Below are positions 1 through 10,840 of a stretch of DNA of 64,000 nucleotides, in pieces (positions within the stretch are counted from its first letter, which is position 1; the number at the start of each line of letters is the position of its first letter). The notes beneath the pieces were generated by a model. It was not told the DNA's origin. It ran no database searches and worked only from the letters and a program-made list of their open reading frames with translations. The position numbers and the translations under genes are program-made. The stretch comes from Achromobacter spanius (lineage in GTDB: Bacteria; Pseudomonadota; Gammaproteobacteria; Burkholderiales; Burkholderiaceae_B), in the NCBI RefSeq assembly GCF_003994415.1, contig NZ_CP034689.1, forward strand, positions 1,364,001 through 1,428,000, written 5' to 3'.

Positions 1-1451
1 AAACCGTCTCTGCCGAGACCATCGAATTCACGTCGCGCCTGATTGAAAAGAAGCTGGCCGACTTCGGCGTGTCCGTCACCGTGGTGGCGGCCCAGGCCGG
101 CCCGGTCATCACGCGCTATGAAATCGAACCGGCCACCGGGGTCAAGGGTAGCCAGATCGTGAACCTGGCCAAGGACCTGGCGCGCGCGCTAAGCCTGGTC
201 AGCATCCGGGTGGTGGAAACCATTCCGGGCAAGAACCTGATGGGCCTTGAACTGCCCAACCCGCGCCGCCAGATGGTGCGCCTGTCCGAGATCCTGGGGT
301 CGCAGACCTATCACGCCAGCCATTCGGTGGTGACCATGGCGCTGGGCAAGGACATCGCCGGCAACCCCGTGGTGGCTGACTTGGCCAAGATGCCCCACCT
401 GCTGGTGGCCGGTACCACCGGTTCAGGTAAGTCGGTGGGGATCAACGCCATGATCCTGTCGTTGCTCTACAAGGCCGATGCGTCGCATACCCGCTTGATC
501 CTGATCGACCCGAAGATGCTTGAAATGAGCGTCTACGAAGGGATTCCGCACCTGCTGGCGCCGGTTGTCACCGACATGCGCCAGGCCGCCAACGCGCTGA
601 ACTGGTGCGTGGGCGAAATGGAAAAGCGCTATCGCCTGATGAGCAAGATGGGCGTGCGCAACCTGGCGGGCTACAACACCAAGATCCGCGACGCCATCAA
701 GCGCGAGGAGCCCATCCCCAATCCGTTCTCGCTGACGCCCGACCAGCCCGAACCGCTGGCGCCGTTGCCCACCATCGTGGTGGTCATCGACGAGTTGGCT
801 GACCTGATGATGGTGGTGGGCAAGAAGATCGAAGAACTGATCGCCCGCCTGGCGCAGAAGGCGCGCGCCGCCGGCATTCATTTGATCTTGGCCACGCAAC
901 GCCCCAGCGTGGATGTCATTACCGGCCTGATCAAGGCCAACATCCCGACGCGTATCGCGTTCCAGGTGTCGTCCAAGATTGATTCCCGCACCATTCTTGA
1001 CCAGATGGGCGCCGAAACCCTGCTGGGCCAGGGCGACATGCTCTACATGCCGCCGGGCACCGGGCTGCCGGTGCGCGTGCACGGCGCGTTCTGCAGCGAT
1101 GACGAAGTGCACCGCGTGGTGGAAAACCTGAAGGCGCAGGGCGAGCCGAATTACATCGAAGGGCTGCTGGAAGGCGGCGTCGAGGGCGACAACGGCGAAG
1201 GCGCCAGCAGCGTCACCGGCATCGGTGGCGACGCGGAGTCCGACCCGATGTACGACCAGGCCTGCGAAGTGGTGCTCAAGCACCGCCGCGCGTCGATTTC
1301 GCTGGTGCAGCGCCACTTGCGCATTGGTTACAACCGCGCGGCTCGCTTACTTGAGCAGATGGAGCAATCGGGTATGGTGTCGGCGATGCAGTCCAATGGC
1401 AACCGCGAGATCCTGGTCCCCGCCGCTGCCGCTGCCCGAGAGGAAGCATGA
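1..1451 (+). CDS. ftsK: DNA translocase FtsK, C-terminal part (5' end outside window)
   Basis: FtsK is the septum-located ATP-driven DNA pump that clears chromosome ends at division and activates XerCD recombination. The reading frame is open from base 3, so the gene begins upstream; 482 residues are visible. The RecA-like motor carries Walker A GTTGSGKS at about visible residues 137-144 and a Walker B segment VVVIDELADLM. The last 65 residues form the winged-helix gamma domain that reads polar guide sequences. The N-terminal membrane segments lie outside the window. The stop codon overlaps the lolA start in an ATGA, which suggests translational coupling. Confidence 0.96.
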   Translation, partial: TVSAETIEFTSRLIEKKLADFGVSVTVVAAQAGPVITRYEIEPATGVKGSQIVNLAKDLARALSLVSIRVVETIPGKNLMGLELPNPRRQMVRLSEILGSQTYHASHSVVTMALGKDIAGNPVVADLAKMPHLLVAGTTGSGKSVGINAMILSLLYKADASHTRLILIDPKMLEMSVYEGIPHLLAPVVTDMRQAANALNWCVGEMEKRYRLMSKMGVRNLAGYNTKIRDAIKREEPIPNPFSLTPDQPEPLAPLPTIVVVIDELADLMMVVGKKIEELIARLAQKARAAGIHLILATQRPSVDVITGLIKANIPTRIAFQVSSKIDSRTILDQMGAETLLGQGDMLYMPPGTGLPVRVHGAFCSDDEVHRVVENLKAQGEPNYIEGLLEGGVEGDNGEGASSVTGIGGDAESDPMYDQACEVVLKHRRASISLVQRHLRIGYNRAARLLEQMEQSGMVSAMQSNGNREILVPAAAAAREEA

Positions 1452-2074
1452 TGAAAACGTTTCGCCGCCTGGCCGTTGTCGCTGCCCTGAGCCTGGCGCC
1501 CGCGCTGTCGTTTGCCGCCAGCGCGCAAGAGCAGTTGAAGTCGTTCGTGACCACGGTCACGTCGGCCACGGGTTCGTTCTCGCAGTACACGGTGAACAAC
1601 CAGGGCCGCACGCAGCCCGCGCAAACCGGTGTGTTCTCGTTCCAGCGTCCGGGCAAATTCAAGTGGGCGGTGCAGAAGCCCTATGAACAACTGGTGGTGT
1701 CCGACGGCCGCGTGCTGTTCCAGTTCGACCCCGACCTGGCGCAAGTCACCGAACGCAAGGTCGACGCCGCCATCGGCACGTCGCCCGCCGCGATCCTGTT
1801 CGGTTCGGGTTCGCTTGAGCAGTCGTTCGATGTGTCGGCCTTGCCGTCCAAGGACGGCGTAGACTGGCTGCGCGCCAAGCCCCGCACGGCAGATGCCGGC
1901 TTTTCACGCGTGGATATCGGCATGAAGGACAACTTGCCCGTGCGCGTGGAATTGTTGGATTCGTTCGGCCAAACCACGCGCGTTGACCTATCGGCGATTA
2001 ACGCCAACCCCACGCTACCCGCCAAGGAATTCCAGTTCACGGCGCCCAAAGGCGTGGACGTCGTGAAAATGTAG
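1448..2074 (+). CDS. lolA: Outer-membrane lipoprotein carrier protein LolA
   Basis: LolA is the periplasmic chaperone that takes lipoproteins from the LolCDE ABC transporter and passes them to LolB at the outer membrane. The 208-residue product starts with a signal peptide (basic MMKTFRR, then a hydrophobic run ending near SFAAS). It continues with the usual beta-sheet family pattern, including GxFSFxRPGKFKW and LVVSDGRVLFQFDPDL. The length fits the family. It overlaps ftsK by 4 bp, and ftsK-lolA pairing is common in betaproteobacteria. The TAG stop codon lies inside the left end of a long hairpin repeat, so the repeat abuts or supplies the end of the gene. Confidence 0.95.
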   Translation: MMKTFRRLAVVAALSLAPALSFAASAQEQLKSFVTTVTSATGSFSQYTVNNQGRTQPAQTGVFSFQRPGKFKWAVQKPYEQLVVSDGRVLFQFDPDLAQVTERKVDAAIGTSPAAILFGSGSLEQSFDVSALPSKDGVDWLRAKPRTADAGFSRVDIGMKDNLPVRVELLDSFGQTTRVDLSAINANPTLPAKEFQFTAPKGVDVVKM

Positions 2075-2250
2075 GATGGGTGAAGCGCGGGAGATTGGCC
2101 GCAAGAACCCCGGCGTCGAACGCGCGTAACCCATCAGACGAAGGTGGAGGTATGGCCGGCCCCCAGAAGAATTGGGCCGGTGTTTGATGGGTTACGCGCG
2201 TTCAAAGCCGGGGTTCTTGCCCCTTGCCTTCCGCGCTTCACCCATCCTAC
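2071..2250. repeat. Long hairpin intergenic repeat, copy A
   Basis: This 180-bp element begins GTAGGATGGGTGAAGCGCGG and ends with the exact reverse complement at 2231-2250, a perfect 20-bp terminal inverted repeat. Imperfect complementarity continues inward (for example CAAGAACCCCGG against CCGGGGTTCTTG). An inner perfect pair, CGCGCGTAACCCATCA with its complement, surrounds a small GGCCGG-type stem. The whole element can therefore fold into one long hairpin. It sits between the convergent genes lolA and ridA, where a transcript could use it as a terminator or 3'-end stabiliser. Two further full copies occur in the window. Confidence 0.9.
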
Positions 2251-2270
2251 GACACCCCCGCGCTAGCCGG

Positions 2271-2684
2271 TTACGGCCGCTTGTACGCTACGCAATCCAC
2301 TTCCACCTTGGCGTCCACCATCAGGCTGGACTGCACGCAGGCGCGGGCGGGTGGGTTTTCGCCGAAGTATTCCTTGAAGACCTTGTTGAACGACGGGAAA
2401 TCGCGCGCGTCGTCCAGCCAGACGCCGCAACGGACCACGTGTTCCGGGCCGTAGCCGGCTTCCTTCAAGATGCCCAGCAGTTGCTGGATCGCCTTGTGGC
2501 ATTGCGCGACGATGCCGCCTTCAATCACTTCCCCGTTTTCCATCGGCACCTGGCCTGACACGTGCAGCCAGCCATCGGCGGCGACCGCGCGCGCAAACGG
2601 CATATGCGAACCGCCTTGGCCGGTGCCGCCGGCGACGCCGTAGCGGGTGATGCCGTTGTTGTCGGGGGTGGGGGTATTGCTCAT
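2271..2684 (-). CDS. RidA/YjgF/Rid family enamine/imine deaminase
   Basis: RidA-family proteins hydrolyse reactive enamine or imine intermediates released by PLP-dependent lyases, giving the 2-keto acid and ammonia. The 137-residue product has the usual family length and shape, with HVSGQVPMENG and the C-terminal PPARACVQSSLMVDAKVEVDC. The catalytic Arg of the family appears in the PARAC segment. The start at 2684 is chosen because AAGGAG stands 7 nt upstream; the frame stays open further up without a better site. It is the last gene of the minus-strand D-amino acid block, 11 bp after the deacylase gene, and its ribosome site overlaps that gene's stop codon. A PLP lyase at the head of the block is its likely partner. 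Confidence 0.9.
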   Translation of the reverse strand: MSNTPTPDNNGITRYGVAGGTGQGGSHMPFARAVAADGWLHVSGQVPMENGEVIEGGIVAQCHKAIQQLLGILKEAGYGPEHVVRCGVWLDDARDFPSFNKVFKEYFGENPPARACVQSSLMVDAKVEVDCVAYKRP

Positions 2685-2695
2685 GTATGCACTCC

Positions 2696-4186
2696 TTAAA
2701 TTTGGGTGGATGCGGAAGAATAGGGCGATGCGGCGGCAAAACTGGCGCGCAAATCGCCGTTGCGTGGCAGCCAGCGGCCGGCGCGCTCGCCCGTGGGTTG
2801 CCCGTGCCGATAGGACAGCGCGCCGTTGACCCACACGGCCTCGATGCCCGCGGCGGTTTGCACAGGGGCGGCGAACGTAGCGCGGTCGATGACGGTGTCC
2901 GGGTTGAACAGCACCAAATCGGCGTGATAGCCCTCGCGCACCAGCCCGCGATCAGCCAGGCCGAAGCGCGCGGCGGACAGGCCCGTCATCTTGTGCACGG
3001 CCTGGATCAGCGGTAACAAGCCCACGTCGCGGCTGTAGTGGCCCAGCACACGCGGGAAGGCGCCCCACAAGCGCGGATGCGGCATCGGGTCGTTGGGCAG
3101 GCCGTCCGAGCCCACCATCGTCAGTGGGTGCGACAGCACGCGGCGCACGTCGTCCTCGTGCATGTTGTGATAGACGGCGCCGGCCGGTTGCAGGCGGCGC
3201 GCGGCATCCATCAAGGACACGCCCCAGTCGGCCGCAATGTCGGCCAGCTTGCGGCGGGCTTGCTCGGGATGCGGCACCGACCACGTAATGTCGATATCGA
3301 ACTCGTCGGTGACCTGCTTCAAGTCCAGCGTGGACGAGCTGGCCGAATAGGGATAGCAGTCGCAGCCCACATGCTGCATGCGGCCGGCGTTCTCCAGCGC
3401 AAACAGCACTTCCTTCGTTCGGCCCCAGTTGCCCGCGCCCGCGCATTTCAGGTGCGACACCACCACCGGCACGCGGGCGTGCTGGGCGATGTCGAAGGCT
3501 TCCTGCATGGCGTCAAGAATGGCCGCGAATTCAGAACGCAGATGCGTTGTGTACAGCGCGCCGAATTCGTCCAACGCCTCGGCCAGCAGCTTGACCTCGT
3601 CCGTGTCCGCCTCGATGGCGGAGGCGTAGGCCAGGCCCGTGCTCAGGCCGATGGCGCCATGTGCCAGCGCCTCGCGCAGTTGCTCGCGCATGGCCAGCAC
3701 TTCGTCGCGGGTGGCGACCCGGTCCAGGCGGTCCATGTGATTGCTGCGCAGCGCGGTGTGGCCCACCAGCGCGGCCACGTTGACCGCGGGCCGGGCCGCT
3801 TCGATGGCGCGCGTGTAGTCGCTAAAGCTGGGGTAGGCAAAGTCCTCGCGGCTACCCAGCAGGTTCATCGGGTCTGGCGGTTCGGCGCGCAGCGACACGG
3901 GCGACGCGCTGATGCCGCAGTTGCCCACCACCACGGTCGTCACGCCCTGCGACAGCTTGGGCAGCATGCCCGGCGTGCGGATGACGTTGGTGTCGTCGTG
4001 CGTATGCACGTCGATAAATCCGGGGGCCAGGGCCAGGTCGGTGCCGTCGATGATCTGGCGGGCTTGCGCGCCGGGCAGGGCGCCAATGGCTTTGATGCGG
4101 CCATCGGCCAGGGCAACGCTGGCGCGGTATTCGGGGCCGCCCGTGCCGTCCAGGACACGGACGTTGCCGATAAGGGTGTCGTACAT
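2696..4186 (-). CDS. N-acyl-D-amino-acid deacylase (D-aminoacylase), amidohydrolase family
   Basis: This enzyme hydrolyses N-acyl-D-amino acids to a D-amino acid and a carboxylate. The 496-residue product has the amidohydrolase HxH pair in FIDVHTHDD (H61, H63), the GNCGIS segment with the D-aminoacylase metal-bridging Cys (C90), histidines in LVGHTALR and VVSHLKC, and the metal aspartate in VGSDGLPND. The length matches the family. I place the start at the ATG giving MYDTLIGN, which matches the usual family N-terminus. A TTG at 4204 that overlaps the rpiR stop would add six residues. It follows rpiR and precedes ridA in one transcription unit. Confidence 0.9.
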   Translation of the reverse strand: MYDTLIGNVRVLDGTGGPEYRASVALADGRIKAIGALPGAQARQIIDGTDLALAPGFIDVHTHDDTNVIRTPGMLPKLSQGVTTVVVGNCGISASPVSLRAEPPDPMNLLGSREDFAYPSFSDYTRAIEAARPAVNVAALVGHTALRSNHMDRLDRVATRDEVLAMREQLREALAHGAIGLSTGLAYASAIEADTDEVKLLAEALDEFGALYTTHLRSEFAAILDAMQEAFDIAQHARVPVVVSHLKCAGAGNWGRTKEVLFALENAGRMQHVGCDCYPYSASSSTLDLKQVTDEFDIDITWSVPHPEQARRKLADIAADWGVSLMDAARRLQPAGAVYHNMHEDDVRRVLSHPLTMVGSDGLPNDPMPHPRLWGAFPRVLGHYSRDVGLLPLIQAVHKMTGLSAARFGLADRGLVREGYHADLVLFNPDTVIDRATFAAPVQTAAGIEAVWVNGALSYRHGQPTGERAGRWLPRNGDLRASFAAASPYSSASTQI

Positions 4187-4200
4187 CTTGGGTTCCAGGT

Positions 4201-5073
4201 TCAATCGCCCAGCGGTAAACGGTTGGGACCGCCGCGATGCTCGTCCAGCGCCAGCTTGATGCGGCGCAGCCGTTCGCGGTTTTCCTCTTGGTTCAGCATG
4301 GCCAGTTCGGTCGATAGCAGGTCAATGGCCAGCATCATCGCGTAGCGCGATGCCGAGGGTTTGTAGATGAAGTCGGTTTCGTCCGTGCGGATGGGCAGCA
4401 CCACGTCGGCCAGCTTGGCCAGCTCGGACGTGGCGTCGGTAATGGCGACGATGCGGGCGCGGTACTGCTTCACGATGCGCGCCGCCCCGATGATTTCCGG
4501 CGTCAGGCCCGATGCCGACAACACCAGCACGGCGTCGCGCTCGTCCAGCGTGGCGGCCACCATGCGCAGCAGCACGGCGTCGCTGTACACCGCGATGGGG
4601 TAGCCCAGCCGCACCAGCCGCGATTGCACTTCCTGCGCCAGCACGGCGGACGCGCCGCCCATGCCGAACACGTAGATCATCCGTGCGCCATCCACGATGG
4701 AGGCCGCCTGTTCGAAAAGCTGCTCGGTAAACGTGGGCAGATGCGCGCGCAGCGTGCTTTCGATGTCGGCGTAGATGCGCGCGTAGAAGGTGCTTTCCTC
4801 GGCCGGCGCGCTGGGGTCAAGAAAGCGGCTGCCCACCGTGCTGGCCTGCGCCAATTTCATTTTTAGGTCGCGGGTGTCGTCGCAACCCACGGTGCGCGCA
4901 AAGCGGGAAATCGTGGCGATGCTGACGCCGGCCTTGGTGGCCAGTTGGTCCACGGTGGCGCTGGCGCTCCAGATGATGTCGTCAAGAATGGCGTCGGCCA
5001 CCTTGCGTTCGGTCACGCTCAATGCGTCCCGCCGACTGCGTATCTGGAAGACGATGTCGCGGATGATGTTCAT
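4201..5073 (-). CDS. MurR/RpiR family transcriptional regulator with SIS domain
   Basis: This is a predicted sugar- or amino-sugar-type regulator. Residues 1 to about 77 form the RpiR winged helix-turn-helix (LSVTERKVADAIL, then ATVDQLATKAGVSIATISRF). From about residue 120 there is a SIS domain with the typical MIYVFGMGGASAVLAQE and VLVLSASGLTPEIIGAAR stretches. The length of 290 is normal. It lies inside the operon between the peptide transporter and the deacylase, so it probably controls this block. A candidate operator with TGAAA/TTTCA half-sites lies upstream of the first gene of the block at 12171-12200. The natural ligand is unknown. Confidence 0.92.
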   Translation of the reverse strand: MNIIRDIVFQIRSRRDALSVTERKVADAILDDIIWSASATVDQLATKAGVSIATISRFARTVGCDDTRDLKMKLAQASTVGSRFLDPSAPAEESTFYARIYADIESTLRAHLPTFTEQLFEQAASIVDGARMIYVFGMGGASAVLAQEVQSRLVRLGYPIAVYSDAVLLRMVAATLDERDAVLVLSASGLTPEIIGAARIVKQYRARIVAITDATSELAKLADVVLPIRTDETDFIYKPSASRYAMMLAIDLLSTELAMLNQEENRERLRRIKLALDEHRGGPNRLPLGD

Positions 5074-5108
5074 GTGGGGTTCCTGGGTCGGATCGTTTGG
5101 TGCAGTGG

Positions 5109-7114
<2,006 letters not shown>

Positions 7115-7116
7115 GA

Positions 7117-7992
7117 TTACAGCTCCTTGCGCAGGCGTGGGTCGAGTACGTCGCGTAGTCCGTCGCCCACCAATTGCAGCGACAGCACGGACAGCACAAT
7201 GGCGATGCCGGGAAAAACCATGATCCAGTCGGCCGAGCCCATGTACTGCTGGCCGGCGTTGATCATGGTGCCCCAGGTGGGAATGTCGGGCGAAACGCCC
7301 ACGCCCAGGAACGACAGGCCGGCTTCGGCCAGGATCGCGTAGGCGAAGATGAACGTGCCTTGCACCAGAATGGGCGACACCAGGTTGCGCAGCACGTGCA
7401 CGGTGACGATGCGCCAGGTGGGCACGCCCAGCGCACGGGCGGCTTCCACGAAAGGCAGTTCACGTATCACCAGCGTCGAGGCGCGCACGATGCGGGCCAG
7501 GCGCGGCGTGTAGACGATGCCCAGCGCAATCACCACGTTGATCAGCGACGGCCCCAGCGCCGCCACCAGCGAGATCGCCAGCAGGATGTCCGGGAAGGCC
7601 ATCATGGCGTCGATCAGGCGCGACACGAACTTGTCGGCCGAGCGGAAGAAACCCGCGATGAGCCCCAGCGCAATGCCCAGCACGCTGGACACGATCACCA
7701 CCGAAAAACCCACCATCAATGATAGGCGCCCGCCGTAGATGACGCGGCTGAACACATCGCGGCCGAAGTCGTCGGTGCCGAACCAGTGCGCGGCGCCCGG
7801 CGCTTTCAGCCGGTTCATGATGGACAGCTTGAAGGGGTCGTACGGGCTGACCCACGGCGCCAGCAGCGCGGCGGCCACCAGCACGATGATCACGATCAGG
7901 CTCAACAGCACGGTCTTGCGCGACACCAACAGGCGCAGCACCTGCCAGCGGTCGGCGCCGCCCGAGGATTGGGGAGAAGTTGCAATAGCCAT
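7117..7992 (-). CDS. Peptide ABC transporter permease (DppC/OppC type)
   Basis: This is an inner-membrane permease subunit of 291 residues with about six membrane segments; the first is at about 30-55 (VLLSLIVIIVLVAAALLAPW). The EAA loop that contacts the ATPase is recognisable as EAARALGVPTWRIVTVHVLRN. The N-terminal stretch with PWVSPYDPF and HWFGTDDFGRDVFSR is the typical OppC_N region. The gene is 1 bp downstream of the DppB-type gene and 2 bp upstream of the DppD-type gene. Confidence 0.94.
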   Translation of the reverse strand: MAIATSPQSSGGADRWQVLRLLVSRKTVLLSLIVIIVLVAAALLAPWVSPYDPFKLSIMNRLKAPGAAHWFGTDDFGRDVFSRVIYGGRLSLMVGFSVVIVSSVLGIALGLIAGFFRSADKFVSRLIDAMMAFPDILLAISLVAALGPSLINVVIALGIVYTPRLARIVRASTLVIRELPFVEAARALGVPTWRIVTVHVLRNLVSPILVQGTFIFAYAILAEAGLSFLGVGVSPDIPTWGTMINAGQQYMGSADWIMVFPGIAIVLSVLSLQLVGDGLRDVLDPRLRKEL

Positions 7993-7993
7993 A

Positions 7994-8935
7994 TCAGTAG
8001 CGCACCCGGGGGTCGACCAGCAGGTACAGCAGGTCGATGATCAGATTGATCAGGACGTAGATGGCCGCGATGATCAGCAGCGCGCCCTGGATGACGGGAT
8101 AGTCGCGGCGCAGCACGGCCGACACCACCAGGCTGCCCACGCCGGGCAGGCCGAACACGGTTTCGGTCACGACGGCGCCGCTGATCAAGAGCGCGGTGGT
8201 AAGCCCCAGCACGGTCAGGATGGGGATCAGCGCGTTGCGCACGGCGTGCTTCAGGATGACCTTGCTTTCCGGCAGACCCTTGGCCCGCGCGGTGCGCACG
8301 TAGTCGTCGCGCAGCACGTCCAGCATGCTGGCGCGGATGAAGCGAGTGATCAGCGCGGAATTCACCAGCCCCAGCACCACGGCGGGCAGGATCAAATGCG
8401 ACAGGCGCGTGGCCAGCGATGCGTCCGGACCGCCATAGCCCGACACCGGCAGCCAGCCCAGCTTGACCGAGAAAATCTGCATCAGCAGCAAGCCCAGCCA
8501 GAAGCTGGGCACGCTGGAAGTAAACATCGAAAACGACAGCACCGACTGGTCCAGCGTGGTGCCGCGCTTGACCGCGGACAGAATGCCCACCGGCAGCGCG
8601 ATGGCGCTGGCGATCAGCAGCGACATCAGCGTCAGAAGAATCGTGGGCTCGGCGCGGTCGGCCAAGGCGGATAGCACGGGCTTGTTCATGAAGATGGACT
8701 GGCCCAGATCGCCTTGCAGCAGCTTGCCCAGCCACGACACATATTGCAGCGCCATGGGCTGGTCCAGCCCCAACTGCGCGCGCAGCGCCGCGATGTCCTG
8801 CTGGCTGGCCTGCGGCCCAAGCATCACCGCGGCCGGGTCACCGGGCGTGACGCGAATAATGACGAACACAATGGTCGCGACGATAAACATCACAGCCACC
8901 AGCCCGACCAAGCGGTTTAAAAGATAACGCAACAC
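7994..8935 (-). CDS. Peptide ABC transporter permease (DppB/OppB type)
   Basis: This is the partner inner-membrane permease, 313 residues. The N-terminus MLRYLLNRLVGLVAVMFIV is typical of DppB, and the EAA-type loop TARAKGLPESKVILKHAVRNA is present. The start codon is GTG, with AGGAC upstream on the coding strand. The binding-protein gene lies upstream across a 230-bp gap that holds hairpin repeat copy B. The expression ratio of receptor to permease may be set by that repeat. Confidence 0.93.
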   Translation of the reverse strand: MLRYLLNRLVGLVAVMFIVATIVFVIIRVTPGDPAAVMLGPQASQQDIAALRAQLGLDQPMALQYVSWLGKLLQGDLGQSIFMNKPVLSALADRAEPTILLTLMSLLIASAIALPVGILSAVKRGTTLDQSVLSFSMFTSSVPSFWLGLLLMQIFSVKLGWLPVSGYGGPDASLATRLSHLILPAVVLGLVNSALITRFIRASMLDVLRDDYVRTARAKGLPESKVILKHAVRNALIPILTVLGLTTALLISGAVVTETVFGLPGVGSLVVSAVLRRDYPVIQGALLIIAAIYVLINLIIDLLYLLVDPRVRY

Positions 8936-8990
8936 GATAAAGTCCTAAAAAGCGTCATTCGACACGGCGACTGGTTCGGCACGGCGGCTC

Positions 8991-9169
8991 GTAGGATGGG
9001 TGGAGCGCGGCAGGCCGGTAATCAGAACAACGACGTCCATCGCGCGTAACCCATCAAGCAACGGTGATGTTGTGGCTGAAACCGTTAAGAACCCACCGCT
9101 GCTTGATGGGTTGCGCGCGGCAGGCAATCGGGTTCTTGCCCAGGGCATGCCGCGCTTCACCCATCCTAC
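8991..9169. repeat. Long hairpin intergenic repeat, copy B
   Basis: This is a 179-bp element of the same family as 2071-2250. It begins GTAGGATGGGTGGAGCGCGG and ends CGCGCTTCACCCATCCTAC, with the inner pair GCGCGTAACCCATCAAGCA and TGCTTGATGGGTTGCGCGC. It fills most of the gap between the periplasmic binding-protein gene and the permease genes. Its last bases include the CTA that is the TAG stop codon of the binding-protein gene on the minus strand. Confidence 0.9.
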
Positions 9170-10725
9170 TTGGGGCTTTTCCAGGCGTTCCAGAAGAACG
9201 GCCAGGGGGCGGGGTACGTGCCTTGCAGCGACGGCGAGCGTGCGGACTGGGCGTTGAAGTCACCGACCTTCACGAACGGCACCTCGTCATACACGGCTTG
9301 CTGCACGTCGGCCCAGCGCTTGATGCGTTCTTCCTGCGTGCGGGCCTGGTTGAAAGCGTCCATGACTTGAGCGCGGCGCGGGGTGTCCCACCAGCCCGGC
9401 GCATCTTTCGACGGGAAGTCGATCAGCGCGGGTTCCGGCAGGAACACGCTGTGGGTGATGAAGATGTCCCACACGGCGGGGTCTTGGCGGCGCTGCGTCA
9501 GCGTGGCCCAGTCCACCACCTGCATGTCCACCGTGAAGCCGGCGGCCTTCAGGTATTCCGCGGCCACCAGCGCCATCTTGTAATGGAATTCGTACTGCTG
9601 GCTGGTCAGGATGCGGATCTTTTTGTCGGCGACATTGGCGCCGTCCAGCAGCTTCTTGGCAGCGGCGGAGTCGGCCTTGTTATAGACCTTGCCGCCCAGC
9701 GACGTGGCCCACGGATAGCCTTCCGGATACAGATCGCCGTTCAGCTTGTAGAAGTCCTTGTTGCCGAAGGCGGCGTACAGCATGTCTTCTTCGTTCAGCG
9801 CCAACTGCACGGCCTGGCGCACGGCCAGGTTGGACATGATGCCTTGCTTGGTGTTGAGCACCAGACGCGGCCAGCCGAAGGGCTTCAACATCACCGGATC
9901 AGAACGGCCCCCCTTGAGCTTTTCCAGCGCTTCCACGGGCAGCGAATCGACGTAGTCGAACTGGCCGGCGGCAGCGGCTTCGGAACGGGTGTTGGCGTTG
10001 CTGACCGGCACGAAGCGGATTTCGTCCAGGTACTGCTTGCGCGCGCCGCCATAACCATCGGGCTCGCCCTCGCGTTGCTTGTAGCCGTCGAAGCGCACCA
10101 GCTGGATGTATTGGTCCGGCATGCGGGCCTTCAACTGGTAAGGCCCCGTGCCGACGAATTCGGTCAGCACCGGCGCGATCTTGCTCTTGGGCATGATGAC
10201 GGCCGCGGCGTTGTTCAGGGCCAGCAGGGCGGTCAGCGGCGCATAGGGTTGCTTCAGCGTGATGCGGATGGTGTTGGCGTCAGGCGCTTCAATGCTGCTG
10301 ATGACCTTGGCCGCGCCCTTGCCGCGCGTGGCGGTTTCGGTCCAGCGCTTCAGGGACGCCAGCACGTCCGACGAATCCATCTTCGAACCATCATGGAAGG
10401 TGATGCCCTGGCGCAGCGGAATCGTGTAGACCAGGCCGTCGGGGGTGACGTCCGGCATCTTCTCGGCCAGCAGCGGCGTCAGGTTCCACTTGGCGTCGAA
10501 GGTGTAGAGCGTTTCAAAGAAATGCTGCGTCAGGATGCCCACCAGGTCGGCGGTGCTGCTCATCGGGTCCAGCGTGGGGGGTTCACCGATGGTGGCGACG
10601 GATATCGTGCCCCCCTTGACCGGCGTGGCACTCAGGGCGGGGGAGGTCAATGCGGTCAAGCCAATAGCGCCGGCCGCGAGCAGGCTGGTCAGCCCACTGC
10701 CTCGCCGGGAGGGTCGGAAGTTCAT
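9166..10725 (-). CDS. Peptide ABC transporter substrate-binding protein (SBP_bac_5 family)
   Basis: This is the periplasmic receptor that delivers peptides to the DppBCDF-like importer encoded downstream. The 519-residue product has a signal peptide (MNFRPSRRGSG, then a hydrophobic stretch ending near PALSA). The family-5 hallmarks are the early GGTISVATIGEPPTLDP, YTIPLRQGITFHDGSKMDSSDV and the length. The start is supported by GGAGAG upstream. The TAG stop lies in hairpin repeat copy B. The ligand cannot be read from sequence; context suggests D-amino-acid-containing peptides or acylated amino acids. Confidence 0.93.
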   Translation of the reverse strand: MNFRPSRRGSGLTSLLAAGAIGLTALTSPALSATPVKGGTISVATIGEPPTLDPMSSTADLVGILTQHFFETLYTFDAKWNLTPLLAEKMPDVTPDGLVYTIPLRQGITFHDGSKMDSSDVLASLKRWTETATRGKGAAKVISSIEAPDANTIRITLKQPYAPLTALLALNNAAAVIMPKSKIAPVLTEFVGTGPYQLKARMPDQYIQLVRFDGYKQREGEPDGYGGARKQYLDEIRFVPVSNANTRSEAAAAGQFDYVDSLPVEALEKLKGGRSDPVMLKPFGWPRLVLNTKQGIMSNLAVRQAVQLALNEEDMLYAAFGNKDFYKLNGDLYPEGYPWATSLGGKVYNKADSAAAKKLLDGANVADKKIRILTSQQYEFHYKMALVAAEYLKAAGFTVDMQVVDWATLTQRRQDPAVWDIFITHSVFLPEPALIDFPSKDAPGWWDTPRRAQVMDAFNQARTQEERIKRWADVQQAVYDEVPFVKVGDFNAQSARSPSLQGTYPAPWPFFWNAWKSPK

Positions 10726-10840
10726 GATTCTCTCTCCAGAGGGTCAAAAACAGGTTGTCGCGTGTGATCGGAGTTGCGCCGTGGTCACGGGTGTGCAGCA
10801 GCCCCCTCGGGCCAGGCGCGGTGCGGCGTGCGGGGGCGTT

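Noticed and set aside
423..1316. 297-residue minus-strand open frame over ftsK
   Set aside because: The His/Ala/Val-rich product is a shadow of ftsK codon bias, with no ribosome site or homology.
2696..4204. TTG start at 4204 for the deacylase
   Set aside because: It would add MNLEPK before the normal MYD start. It is possible by overlap with the rpiR stop, but the family N-terminus fits the ATG at 4186 better.
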